64,000 nt of DNA from Diplolepis rosae (taxonomy: Eukaryota; Arthropoda; Insecta; Hymenoptera; Diplolepididae): positions 558,001 through 622,000 of the forward strand of contig JAPYXD010000718.1 of the NCBI GenBank assembly GCA_030998225.1. Direction: 5' to 3'. Positions 49,360 through 61,748 of this stretch are shown here, one piece after another. Position 1 is the stretch's first letter. Every line of letters begins with the position of its first letter. Position numbers and translations under genes: made by a program. The notes under the pieces are model-generated. The model saw nothing but the letters and a program-made list of their open reading frames with translations. It was not told the DNA's origin and made no database searches.

Positions 49360-52300
49360 TGGCCACTCTTTTTCAGGACAGGCTTCGTCTAACTCGCATA
49401 TTACGAGGCCACTCATGTATTTATATCAGTCATGTGGTCCATTGAACTCGCGCATTACTCGATCACCATACTAAAAGTCAGAGTCCGGAAATCTCGCGTA
49501 TTACTTGGCCACTCTTTTCAAGACAGACTTTGTTTAACTCGCGTATTACGAGGCCACTCATGTATTTATATCAGTCCTGTGGTCCATTGAACTCGTGCAT
49601 TACTTGGCCACTCTTTTCAAGACAGACTTCGTTTATCTCGCGTATTACTTGGCCACCTTACTTATATTCAGAGTGCGGAAATATCGCGTATTAGTTGGCC
49701 ACTTTATAACAATTCTTATACTCCTAAGAATTCGCGCATTACTTGGACACTCTTTTCAGGACAGGCTTCGTCTATCTCGCGTATTACGAGGCCACTTATG
49801 TATTTATATCAGTCATGAGGTCCATTGAACTCGCGCATTACTTGATCACCTTACTAAAATTCAGAGTCCGGAAATCTCGCGTATTACTTGGCCACTTTAG
49901 AAAAATTCTTATACTCCTATGAATTCGCGTATTACTTGGCGACTCTTTTCAAGACAGATTTCGTTTAACTCGCGCATTACTTGGCCACTCTTTTCAAGAC
50001 AGACTTCGTTTATCTCGCGTATTACTTGGCCACCTTACTTAAAGTCAGAGTACGGAAAACTCGCGCATTACTTGGCCACTTTATAACAATTCTTATACTC
50101 CTAAGAATTCGCGCATTACTTGGCCACTCTTTTCAGGACAGGCTTCGTCTAACTCGCGTATTACGAGGCCACTTATGTATTTATATCAGTCATGAGGTCC
50201 ATTGAACTCGCGCATTACTTGATCACCTTACTAAAAGTCAGAGTCTGGAAATCTCGCGTATCACTTGGCCACTTTAGAAAAATTCTTATACTCCTATGAA
50301 TTCGCGTATTACTTGGACACTCGTTTCAAGACAGACTTTGTTTAACTCGCGTATTACTTGGCCACTCTTTTCAAGACAGACTTCGTTTATCTCGCGTATT
50401 ACTTGGCCACCTTACTTATAGTCAGAGTTCGGAAATCTCCCGTATTAGTTGGCCACTTTATAACAATTCTTATACTCCTAAGAATTCGCGCATTACTTGG
50501 CCACTCTTTTTCAGGACAGGCTTCGTCTAACTCGCGTATTACGAGGCCACTTATGTATTTATATCAGTCATGAGGTCCATTGAACTCGCGCATTACTTGA
50601 TCACCTTACTAAAAGTCAGAGTCCGGAAATCTCGCGTATTACATGGCCACCTTACTTAAAGTCAGAGTCCGGAAATCTCACGTATTAGTTGGCCACTTTA
50701 TAACAATTCTTATACTCCTAACAATTTTCGCATAACTTGGCCACTCTTTTCAAGACAGACTTCGCTTAACTCGCGTATTACTTGGCCCCATATAAAAATT
50801 CTTACACTCCTAAGAACTCGCGCATTACTTGGCCACTTTACTTTAAGTCAGAGTCCGGAAATCTCGAGTATTACTTGGCCACTTTAGAAAAATTCTTATA
50901 CTCCTATGAATTCGCGTATTACTTGGCCACTCTTTTCAAGACAGACTTTGTTTAACTCGCGTATTACGAGGCCACTTATGTATTTATATCAGTCCTGTGG
51001 TCCATTGAACTCGCGCATTACTTGGCCACACTTATCAAGACAGACTTCGTTTATCTCGCGTATTACTTGTCCACCTTACTTAAAGTCAGAGTTCGGAAAT
51101 GTCGCGTATTACTTGGCCACCTTACTTAAATTCAGAGTCCGAAAATCTCGCGTATTAGTTGGCCACTTTATAACAATTCTTATACTCCTAACAATTCGCG
51201 CATAGCTTGGCCACTCTTTTCAAGACAGACTTCGCTTAACTCGCGTATTACTTGGCCCCTTATAAAAACTCTTACACTCCTAAGAACTCGCGCATTACTT
51301 GGCCACTTTACTTTAAGTCAGAGTCCGGAAATCTCGAGTATTACTTGGCCACTTTAGAAAAATTCTTATACTCCTATGAATTCGCGTATTACTTGGCCAC
51401 TCTTTTCAAGACAGACTTTGTTTAACTCGCGTATTACGAGGCCACTTATGTATTTATATCAGTCCTGTGGTCCATTGAACTCGCGCATTACTTGGCCACT
51501 CTTTTCAATACAGACTTCGTTTATCTCGCGTATTACTTGGCCACCTTACTTAAAGTCAGAGTTCGGAAATCTCGCGTATTACTTGGCCACCTTACTTAAA
51601 GTCAGAGTCCGAAAATCTCGCGTATTAGTTGGCCACTTTATAACAATTCTTATACTCCTAACAATTCGCGCATAGCTTGGCCACTCTTTTCAAGACAGAC
51701 TTCGCTTAACTCGCGTATTACTTGGCCCCTTATAAAAATTCTTTACACTCCTAAGAACTCGCGCGTTACTTGGCCACTTTACTTTAAGTCAGAGTCCGGA
51801 AATCTCGAGTATTACTTGGCCACTTTAGAAAAATTCTTATACTCCTATGAATTCGCGTATTACTTGGCCACTCTTTTCAAGACAGACTTTGTTTAACTCG
51901 CGTATTACGAGGCCACTTATGTATTTATATCAGTCCTGTGGTCCATTGAACTCGCGCATTACTTGGCCACTCTTTTCAAGACAGACTTCGTTTATCTCGC
52001 GTATTACTTGGCCACCTTACTTATAGTTAGAGTTCGGAAATCTCGCGTATTAGTTGGCCACTTTATAACAATTCTTATACTCCTAAGAATTCGCGCATTA
52101 CTTGGCCACTCTTTTCAGGACAGGCTTCGTCTTACTCGCGTATTACGAGGCTACTTATAAAAATTCTTATACTCCTAAGAATTCGCGCATTACTTGGCCA
52201 CTCTTTTCAGGACAGGCTTCGTCTAACTCGCGTATTACGAGGCCACTTATGTATTTATATCAGTCATGAGGTCCATTGAACTCGCGCATTACTTGAACAC

Positions 52301-53050
52301 CTTACTTAAAGTCAGATTCCGGAAATCTCGCGTATTACTTGGCCCCTTATAAGAATTCTTATACTCCTAAGAACTTGCGCATTACTTGGCCACCTTACTT
52401 AAAGTCAGAGTCCGGAAATCTCGCGTATTACTTGGCCACATTATAACAATTCTTATACTCCTTAGAATTCGCGCATTACTTGGCAACTCTTTTCAGGACA
52501 GGCTTCGTCTAACTCGCGTATTACGAGGCCAATTATGTATTTATATCATTCATGAGGTCCATTGAACTCGCGCATTACTTGGCCACTCTTTTCAAGACAG
52601 ACTTCGTTTATCTCGCGTATTACTTGGCCACCTTACTTATAGTCAGAGTTCGGAAATCTCGCGTATTAGTTGGCCACTTTATAACAATTCTTATACTCCT
52701 AAGAATTCGCGCATTACTTGGCTACTCTTTTTCAGGACAGGCTTCGTCTAACTCGCGTATTACGAGGCCACTTATGTATTTATATCAGCAATGAGGTCCA
52801 TTGAACTCGCGCATAACTTGATCACCTTACTTAAAGTCAGAGTCCGGAAATCTCGAGTATTACTTGGCCAGTTTAGAAAAATTCTTATACTCCTATGAAT
52901 TCGCGTATTACTTGGACACTCTTTTCAAGACAGACTTCGTTTAACTCGCGTATTACTTGGCCACTTATAAAAATTCTTATACTCCTAAGAATTCGCGCAT
53001 TACTTGGCCACTCTTTTCAGGACAGGCTTCGTCTAACTCGCGTATTACGA
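49360..53050 (+). repeat. Copy 1 of a 5.2-5.3-kb-spaced duplication
   Basis: Aligns with 54650-58390. Offset is 5,286 at the start (49595/54881), 5,200 after about 50.5 kb (50906/56106) and 5,338 after about 52.3 kb (52552/57890). The steps equal whole monomers: 86 bp is a C-A-B for D swap plus one base, and 139 bp is A+B+C. Confidence 0.8.
50911..51851 (+). repeat. 470-bp decamer tandem, two units (470 and 471 bp)
   Basis: Units 50911-51380 and 51381-51851, with a third starting at 51852. The extra base in unit 2 is a T in CTTTACACTCC near 51744. Confidence 0.85.
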
Positions 53051-53228
53051 GGCTACTGATGCATTTATATCAGCATGAGTTCCATTGAACTCGCGCATTA
53101 CTTGGCCACTCTTTTCAAGACAGACTTCGTTTATCTCGCGTATTACTTGGCCACTTTACTTTAAGTCAGAGTCCGGAAATCTCACGTATTACTTGGCCAC
53201 TTGATAAAAATTCTAATACTCCTAAGAA

Positions 53229-53784
53229 TTCGCGCATTACTTGGCCACTCTTTTCAGGACAGACTTCGTCTAACTCGCGTATTACTTGGCCACTTTTAAA
53301 AATTCTAATACTCCTAAGAATTCGCGCATTACTTGGCCACTTTACTTTAAGTCAGAGTCCGGAAATCTCGCGTATTAGTTGGCCACTTTATAACAATTCT
53401 TATACTCCTAAGAATTCGCGCATTACTTGGCCACTCTTTTCAGGACAGGCTTCGTCTAACTCGCGTATTACTTGGCCACTTCTAAAAATTCTTATACTCC
53501 TAAGAACTCGCGCCTTACTTGGCCAATTTACTTTAAGTCAGAGTCCGGAAATCTCGCGTATTAGTTGGCCACTTTATAACAATTCTTATACTCCTAAGAA
53601 TTCGCGCATTACTTGGCCACTCTTTTCAGGACAGGCTTCGTCTAACTCGCGTATTACGAGGCCACTTATAAAAATTCTTATACTCCTAAGAATTCGCGCA
53701 TTACTTGGCCACTCTTTTCAGGACAGGCTTCGTCTAACTCGCGTATTACGAGGCCACTTATAAAAATTCTTATACTCCTAAGAA
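53229..53784 (+). repeat. 556-bp cassette, copy 4
   Basis: C starts at 53229, 53415, 53601, 53693 and 53785: spacings 186, 186, 92, 92. Same flanking B and C sub-forms as the copies at 42588, 45213 and 47042. Confidence 0.85.
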
Positions 53785-54649
53785 TTCGCGTATTACTTGG
53801 CCACTCTTTTCAAGACAGACTTTGTTTAATTCGCGCATTACTTGGCCACTCTTTTCAGGAGAGTCTTCTACTATCTCGCGTATATTACGAGGCCACTTAT
53901 GTATTTATATCAGTCATGAGTTCCATTGAACTCGCGCATTACTTGATCACCTTACTAAAAGTCAGAGTCCGGAAATCTCGCGTATTACTTGGCCACCTTA
54001 CTTAAAGTCTGAGTCCGAAAATCTCGCGTATTAGTTGGCTACTTTATAACAATTCTTATAATCCTAACAATTCGCGCATAGCTTGGCCACTCTTTTCAAG
54101 ACAGACTTCGCTTAACTCGCGTATTACTTGGCCCCTTATAAAAATTCTTACACTCCTAAGAACTCGCGCATTACTTGGCCACTTTATTTTAAGTCAGAGT
54201 CCGGAAATCTCGCGTATTAGTTGGCCACTTCATAACAATTCTTATACTCCTAAGAATTCGCGCATCACTTGGCCACTCTTTTCAGGACAGGCTTCGTCTA
54301 ACTCGCATATTACGAGGACACTTATGTATTTATATCAGTCATGAGGTGCATTGAACTCGCGCATTACTTGTTCACCTTACTATAAGTCAGAGTCCGGAAA
54401 TCTCGCGTATTACTTGGCCACTTTAGAAAAATTCTTATACTCCTCTGAATCCGCGTATTACTTGGCCACTCTTTTCAAGACAGACTTTGTTTAACTCGCG
54501 CATTACTTGGCCACTCTGTTCAAGACAGTCTTCTTTTATCTCGCGTATTAATTGGCCAGCTTTCTTTACGTCAGAGTTCGGAAATCTCGCGTATTAGTTG
54601 GCCACTTTATAACAATTCTTATACTCATAAGAATTCGCGCATTACTTGG
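53785..54649 (+). repeat. Mixed-order satellite
   Basis: Order resembles 43144 onward. It contains degraded stretches around 53850-53890 (GAGAGTCTTCTACTATCTCG) and 54511-54572 (GTCTTCTTTTATCTCG, CCAGCTTTCTTTACG). Confidence 0.75.
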
Positions 54650-56110
54650 CCACTCTTTTCAGGACAGGCTTCGTCTAACTCGCATATTACGAGGACACTT
54701 ATGTATTTATATCAGTCATGAGGTGCATTGAACTCGCGCATTACTTGATCACCTTACTAAAAGTCAGAGTCCGGAAATCTCGCGTATTACTTGGCCACTC
54801 TTTTCAAGACAGACTTTGTTTAACTCGCGTATTACGAGGCCACTCATGTATTTATATCAGTCCTGTGGTCCATTGAACTCGTGCATTACTTGGCCACTCT
54901 TTTCAAGACAGACTTCGTTTATCTCGCGTATTACTTGGCCACCTTACTTATAGTCAGAGTTCGGAAATCTCGCGTATTAGTTGGCCACTTTATAACAATT
55001 CTTATACTCCTAAGAATTCGCGCATTACTTGGACACTCTTTTCAGGACAGGCTTCGTCTAACTCGCGTATTACGAGGCCACTTATGTATTTATATCAGTC
55101 ATGAGTCCCATTGAACTCGCGCATTACTTGATCACCTTACTAAAAGTCAGAGTCCGGAAATCTCGCGTATTGCTTGGCCACTTTAGAAAAATTCTTATAC
55201 TCCTATGAATTCGCGTATTACTTGGCCACTCTTTTCAAGACAGACTTTGTTTAACTCGCGCATTACTTGGCCACTCTTTTCAAGACATACTTCGTTTATC
55301 TCGCGTATTACTTGGCCACCTTACTTAAAGTCAGTGTTCGGAAATCTCGCGTATTAGTTGGCCACTTTATAACAATTCTTATACTCCTAAGAATTCGCGC
55401 ATTACTTGGCCACTCTTTTCAGGACAGGCTTCGTCTAACTCGCGTATTACGAGGCCACTTATGTATTTATATCAGTCATGAGGTCCATTGAACTCGCGCA
55501 TTACTTGATCACCTTACTAAAAGTCAGAGTCTGGAAATCTCGCGTATCACTTGGCCACTTTAGAAAAATTCTTATACTCCTATGAATTCGCGTATTACTT
55601 GGACACTCGTTTCAAGACAGACTTTGTTTAACTCGCGTATTACGAGGCCACTTATGTATTTATATCAGTCCTGTGGTCCATTGAACTCGCGCGTTACTTG
55701 GCCACTCTTTTCAGGACAGGCTTCGTCTAACTCGCGTATTACGAGGCCACTTATGTATTTATATCAGTCATGAGGTGCATTGAACTCGCGCATTACTTGA
55801 TCACCTTACTAAAAGTCAGAGTCCGGAAATCTCGCGTATTACATGGCCACCTTACTTAAAGTCAGAGTCCGGAAATCTCACGTATTAGTTGGCCACTTTA
55901 TAACAATTCTTATACTCCTAACAATTTTCGCATAACTTGGCCACTCTTTTCAAGACAGACTTCGCTTAACTCGCGTATTACTTGGCCCCATATAAAAATT
56001 CTTACACTCCTAAGAACTCGCGTATTACTTGGCCACTTTACTTTAAGTCAGAGTCCGGAAATCTCGAGTATTACTTGGCCACTTTAGAAAAATTCTTATA
56101 CTCCTATGAA

Positions 56111-57050
56111 TTCGCGTATTACTTGGCCACTCTTTTCAAGACAGACTTTGTTTAACTCGCGTATTACGAGGCCACTTATGTATTTATATCAGTCCTGTGA
56201 TCCAATGAACTCGCGCATTACTTGGCCACTCTTTTCAAGACAGACTTCGTTTATCTCGCGTATTACTTGGCCACCTTACTTAAACTCAGAGGTCTGAAAA
56301 CTAGACTATTACTTGGCCACCTTACATAAATTCAGAGTCAGAAAATCTCGCGTATTAGTTGGCCACTTTATAACAATTCTTATACTCCTAACAATTCGCG
56401 CATAGCTTGGCCACTCTTTTCAAGACAGACTTCGCTTAACTCGCGTATTACTTGGCCCCTTATAAAAACTCTTACACTCCTAAGAACTCGCGCATTACTT
56501 GGCCACTTTACTTTAAGTCAGAGTCCGGAAATCTCGAGTATTACTTGGCCACTTTAGAAAAATTCTTATACTCCTATGAATTCGCGTATTACTTGGCCAC
56601 TCTTTTCAAGACAGACTTTGTTTAACTCGCGTATTACGAGGCCACTTATGTATTTATATCAGTCCTGTGGTCCATTGAACTCGCGCATTACTTGTGCACT
56701 CTTTTCAATACAGACTTCGTTTATCTCGCGTATTACTTGGCCACCTTACTTAAAGTCAGAGTTCGGAAATCTCGCGTATTACTTGGCCACCTTACTTAAA
56801 GTCAGAGTCCGAAAATCTCGCGTATTAGTTGGCCACTTTATAACAATTCTTATACTCCTAACAATTCGCGCATAGCTTGGCCACTCTTTTCAAGACAGAC
56901 TTCGCTTAACTCGCGTATTACTTGGCCCCTTATAAAAATTCTTACACTCCTAAGAACTCGCGCGTTACTTGGCCACTTTACTTTAAGTCAGAGTCCGGAA
57001 ATCTCGAGTATTACTTGGCCACTTTAGAAAAATTCTTATACTCCTATGAA
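56111..57050 (+). repeat. 470-bp decamer tandem, two units
   Basis: Units 56111-56580 and 56581-57050, a third starting at 57051. Unit 1 contains the degraded patch 56285-56340; its counterpart at 51085-51140 is intact. Confidence 0.85.
56285..56340 (+). repeat. Locally degraded satellite patch
   Basis: Two A linkers altered (CTCAGAGGTCTGAAAACTAG and CTTACATAAATTCAGAGTC) inside an otherwise normal decamer. Confidence 0.7.
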
Positions 57051-58479
57051 TTCGCGTATTACTTGGCCACTCTTTTCAAGACAGACTTTGTTTAACTCGC
57101 GTATTACGAGGCCACTTATGTATTTATATCAGTCCTTTGGTCCATTGAACTCGCGCATTACTTGGCCACTCTTTTCAAGACAGACTTCGTTTATCTCGCG
57201 TATTACTTGGCCACCTTACTTATAGTTAGAGTTCGGAAATCTCGCGTATTAGTTGGCCACTTTATAACAATTCTTATACTCCTAAGAATTCGCGCATTAC
57301 TTGGCCACTCTTTTCAGGACAGGCTTCGTCTTACTCGCGTATTACGAGGCCACTTATAAAAATTCTTATACTCCTATGAATTCGCGCATTACTTGGCCAC
57401 TCTTTTCAGGACAGGCTTCGTCTAACTCGCGTATTACGAGGCCACTTATGTATTTATATCAGTCATGAGGTGCATTGAACTCGCGCATTACTTGATCACC
57501 TTACTAAAAGTCAGAGTCCGGAAATCTCGCGTATTACTTGGCCACCTTACTTAAAGTCTGAGTCCGAAAATCTCGGGTATTAGTTGGCCACTTTATAACA
57601 ATTCTTATACTCCTAACAATTCGCGCATAGCTTGGCCACTCTTTTCAAGACAGACTTCGCTTAACTCGCGTATTACTTGGCCCCTTATGAAAATTCTTAC
57701 ACTCCTAAGAACTCGCGCATTGCTTGGCCACTTTACTTTAAGTCAGAGTCCTGAAATCTCGCGTATTAGTTGGCCACTTTATAACAATTCTTATACTCCT
57801 TAGAATTCGCGCATTTCTTGGCCACTCTGTTCAGGACAGGCTTCGTCTAACTCGCTTATTACGAGGCCACTTATGTATTTATATCATTCATGAGGTCCAT
57901 TGAACTCGCGCATTACTTGGCCACTCTTTTCAAGACAGACTTCGTTTATCTCGCGTATTACTTGGCCACCTTACTTAAAGTCAGAGTTCGGAAATCTCGC
58001 GTATTAGTTGGCCACTTTATAACAATTCTTATACTCCTAAGAATTCGCGCATTACTTGGCCACTCTTTTCAGGACAGGCTTCGTCTAACTCGCGTATTAC
58101 GAGGCCACTTATGTATTTATATCAGCAATGAGGTCCATTGAACTCGCGCATAACTTGATCACCTTACTTAAAGTCAGAGTCCGGAAATCTCGAGTATTAC
58201 TTGGCCAGTTTAGAAAATTCTTATACTCCTATGAATTCGCGTATTACTTGGACACTCTTTTCAAGACAGACTTCGTTTAACTCGCGCATTACTTGGCCAC
58301 TTATAAAAATTCTTATACTCCTAAGAATTCGCGCATTACTTGGCCACTCTTTTCAGGACAGGCTTCGTCTAACTCGCGTATTACGAGGCTACTTATAAAA
58401 ATTCTTATACTCCTAAGAATTCGCGCATTACTTGGCCACTCTTTTCAGGACAGGCTTCGTCTAACTCGCGTATTACGAG

Positions 58480-59480
58480 GCCACTTTTAAAAATTCTTAT
58501 ACTCCTAAGAACTCGCGCATTACTTGGCCACTTTACTTTAAGTCAGAGTCCGGAAATCTCGCGTATTAGTTGGCCACTTTATAACAATTCTTATACTCCT
58601 AAGAATTCGCGCATTACTTGGCCACTCTTTTCAGGACAGGCTTCGTCTATCTCGCGTATTACGAGGCCACTTATGTATTTATATCAGTCCTGTGGTCCAT
58701 TGAACTCGCGCATAATTTGATCACCTTACTTAAAGTCAGAGTCCGAAAATCTCGCGTATTAGTTGGCCACTTTATAACAATTCTTATACTCCTAACAATT
58801 CGCGGATGACTTGCACACTAATTTCAAGACAGACAACGATTAACTCGCGTATTACTTGGCCACTTATAAAAATTCCTATACTCCTAAGAACTCGCGCATT
58901 ACTTGGCCACTTTACTTTAAGTCAGAGTCCGGAAATCTCGCGTATTAGTTGGCCACTTTATAACAATTCTTATACTCCTTAGAATTCGCGCATTACTTGG
59001 CCACTCTTTTCAGGACAGGCTTCGTCTAACTCGCGTATTACGAGGCCACTTATAAAAATTCTTATACTCCTAAGAATTCGCGCATTACTTGGCCACTCTT
59101 TTCAGGACAGGCTTCGTCTAACTCGCGTATTACGAGGCCACTTATGTATTTATATCAGTCATGAGTTCCATTGAACTCGCGCATTACTTGATCACCTTAC
59201 TAAAAGTCAGAGACCGGAAATCTCGCGTATTGCTTGGCCACTTTAGAAAAATTCTTATACTCCTATGAATTCGCGTATTACTTGGCCACTCTTTTCAAGA
59301 CAGACTTCGCTTAACTCGCGTATTACTTGGCCCCTTATAAAAATTCTTACACTCCTAAGAACTCGCGCATTACTTGGCCACTTTACTTAAAGTCAGAGTC
59401 CGGAAATCTCGCGCATTACTTGGCCACTTTACTTTAAGTCAGAGTCCGGAAATCTAACGTATTACTTGGCCACTTGATAA
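58480..59480 (+). repeat. Copy 1 of a 2,268-bp-spaced duplication
   Basis: Matches 60748-61748 (58618/60886, 59265/61533). Shared tags are CTTCGTCTATCTCGCG before D, and a D tail CTGTGGTCC followed by E instead of C. The patch 58805-58840 (GCACACTAATTTC, GACAACGATTAAC) is degraded only here. Confidence 0.8.
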
Positions 59481-60747
59481 AAATTCTAATACTCCTAAGA
59501 ATTCGCGCATTACTTGGCCACTCTTTTCAAGACAGGCTTCGTCTAACTCGCGTATTACGAGGCCACTTATGTATTTATATCAGTCATGAGGTGCATTGAA
59601 CTCGCGCATTACTTGGCCACTTTTTTCAAGACAGACTTCGTTTATCTCGCGTATTACTTGGCCACCTTACTTATAGTCAGAGTTCGGAAATCTCGCGTAT
59701 TAGTTGGCCACTTTATAACAATTCTTATACTCCTAAGAATTCGCGCATTACTTGGACACTCTTTTCAGGACAGGCTTCGTCTATCTCGCGTATTACGAGG
59801 CCACTTATGTATTTATATCAGTCATGAGTTCCATTGAACTCGCGCATTACTTGATCACCTTACTAAAAGTCAGAGACCGGAAATCTCGCGTATTGCTTGG
59901 CCACTTTAGAAAAATTCTTATACTCCTATGAATTCGCGCATTACTTGGCCACTCTTTTCAGGACAGGCTTCGTCTAACTCGCGTATTACGAGGCCACTCT
60001 TTTCAAGACAGGCTTCGTCTAACTCGCGTATTACGAGGCCACTTATGTATTTATATCAGTCATGAGGTCCATTGAACTCGCGCATTACCTGATCACCTTA
60101 CTAAAAGTCAGAGTCCGGAAATCTCGCGTATTAGTTGGCCACTTTATAACAATTCTTATACTCCTAAGAATTCGCGCATTACTTGGCCACTCTTTTCAGG
60201 ACAGGCTTCGTCTAACTCGCGTATTACGAGGCCACTTATAAAAATTCTTATACTCCTAAGAATTCGCGCATTACTTGGCCACTCTTTTCAGGACAGGCTT
60301 CGTCTAACTCGCGTATTACGAGGCCACTTATGTATTTATATCAGTCATGAGTTCCATTGAACTCGCGCATTACTTGATCACCTTACTAAAAGTCAGAGTC
60401 CGGAAATCTCGCGTATTGCTTGGCCACTTTAGAAAAATTCTTATACTCCTATGAATTCGCGTATTACTTGGCCACTCTTTTCAAGACAGACTTCGCTTAA
60501 CTCGCGTATTACTTGGCCCCTTACAAAAATTCTTACACTCCTAAGAACTCGCGCATTACTTGGCCACTTTACTTTAAGTCAGAGTCCTTAAATCTCGCGC
60601 ATTACTTGGCCACTTTACTTTAAGTCAGAGTCCGGAAATCTCACGTATTACTTGGCCACTTGATAAAAATTCTAATACTCCTAAGAATTCGCGCATTACT
60701 TGGCCACTCTTTTCAGGACAGGCTTCGTCTAACTCGCGTATTACTTG
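59481..60747 (+). repeat. Mixed-order satellite with a hybrid monomer
   Basis: Ordinary C-D-E-B words. The hybrid monomer at 59978-60022 joins an ACGAGG core to a C linker. Confidence 0.8.
59978..60022 (+). repeat. Hybrid monomer: D-type core with C linker
   Basis: 45 bp. Core ACGAGGCCAC, normally followed by a D or B linker, is here followed by TCTTTTCAAGACAGGCTTCG. A second example is at 62391-62435; both are followed by D. This is what recombination within the shared core would produce. Confidence 0.75.
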
Positions 60748-61748
60748 GCCACTTTTTAAAATTCTTATACTCCTAAGAACTCGCGCATTACTTGGCCACT
60801 TTTCTTTAAGTCAGAGTCCGGAAATCTCGCGTATTAGTTGGCCACTTTATAACAATTCTTATACTCCTAAGAATTCGCGCATTACTTGGCCACTCTTTTC
60901 AGGACAGGCTTCGTCTATCTCGCGTATTACGAGGCCACTTATGTATTTATATCAGTCCTGTGGTCCATTGAACTCGCGCATTACTTGATCACCTTACTTA
61001 AAGTCAGAGTCCGAAAATCTCGCGTATTAGTTGGCCACTTTATAACAATTCTTATACTCCTAACAATTCGCGGATTACTTGGACACTCGTTTCAAGACAG
61101 ACTTCGTTTAACTCGCGTATTACTTGGCCACTTATAAAAATTCTTATACTCCTAAGAACTCGCGCATTACTTGGCCACTTTACTTTAAGTCAGAGTCCGG
61201 AAATCTCGCGTATTAGTTGGCCACTTTATAACAATTCTTATACTCCTTAGAATTCGCGCATTACTTGGCCACTCTTTTCAGGACAGGCTTCGTCTAACTC
61301 GCGTATTACGAGGCCACTTATAAAAATTCTTATACTCCTAAGAATTCGCGCATTACTTGGCCACTCTTTTCAGGACAGGCTTCGTCTAACTCGCGTATTA
61401 CGAGGCCACTTATGTATTTATATCAGTCATGAGTTCCATTGAACTCGCGCATTACTTGATCACCTTACTAAAAGTCAGAGACCGGAAATCTCGCGTATTG
61501 CTTGGCCACTTTAGAAAAATTCTTATACTCCTATGAATTCGCGTATTACTTGGCCACTTTTTTCAAGACAGACTTCGCTTAACTCGCGTATTACTTGGCC
61601 CATTATAAAAATTCTTACACTCCTAAGAACTCGCGCATTACTTGGCCACTTTACTTTAAGTCAGAGTCCGGAAATCTCGCGCATTACTTGGCCACTTTAC
61701 TTTAAGGCAGATTCCGGAAATCTCACGTATTACTTTGCCCCTTCAGAA
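60748..61748 (+). repeat. Copy 2 of the 2,268-bp-spaced duplication
   Basis: Partner of 58480-59480. The last A-B pair, about 61705-61748, is altered (AAGGCAGATTCC, TTGCCCCTTCAG). Confidence 0.8.

Larger units (their letters stand above)
54650..58390 (+). repeat. Copy 2 of the 5.2-5.3-kb-spaced duplication
   Basis: Partner of 49360-53050. It ends near 58390 after a shared module with ACTTGGCCAGTTTAGAAAA and an ATAACTTGATC E core. Confidence 0.8.
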
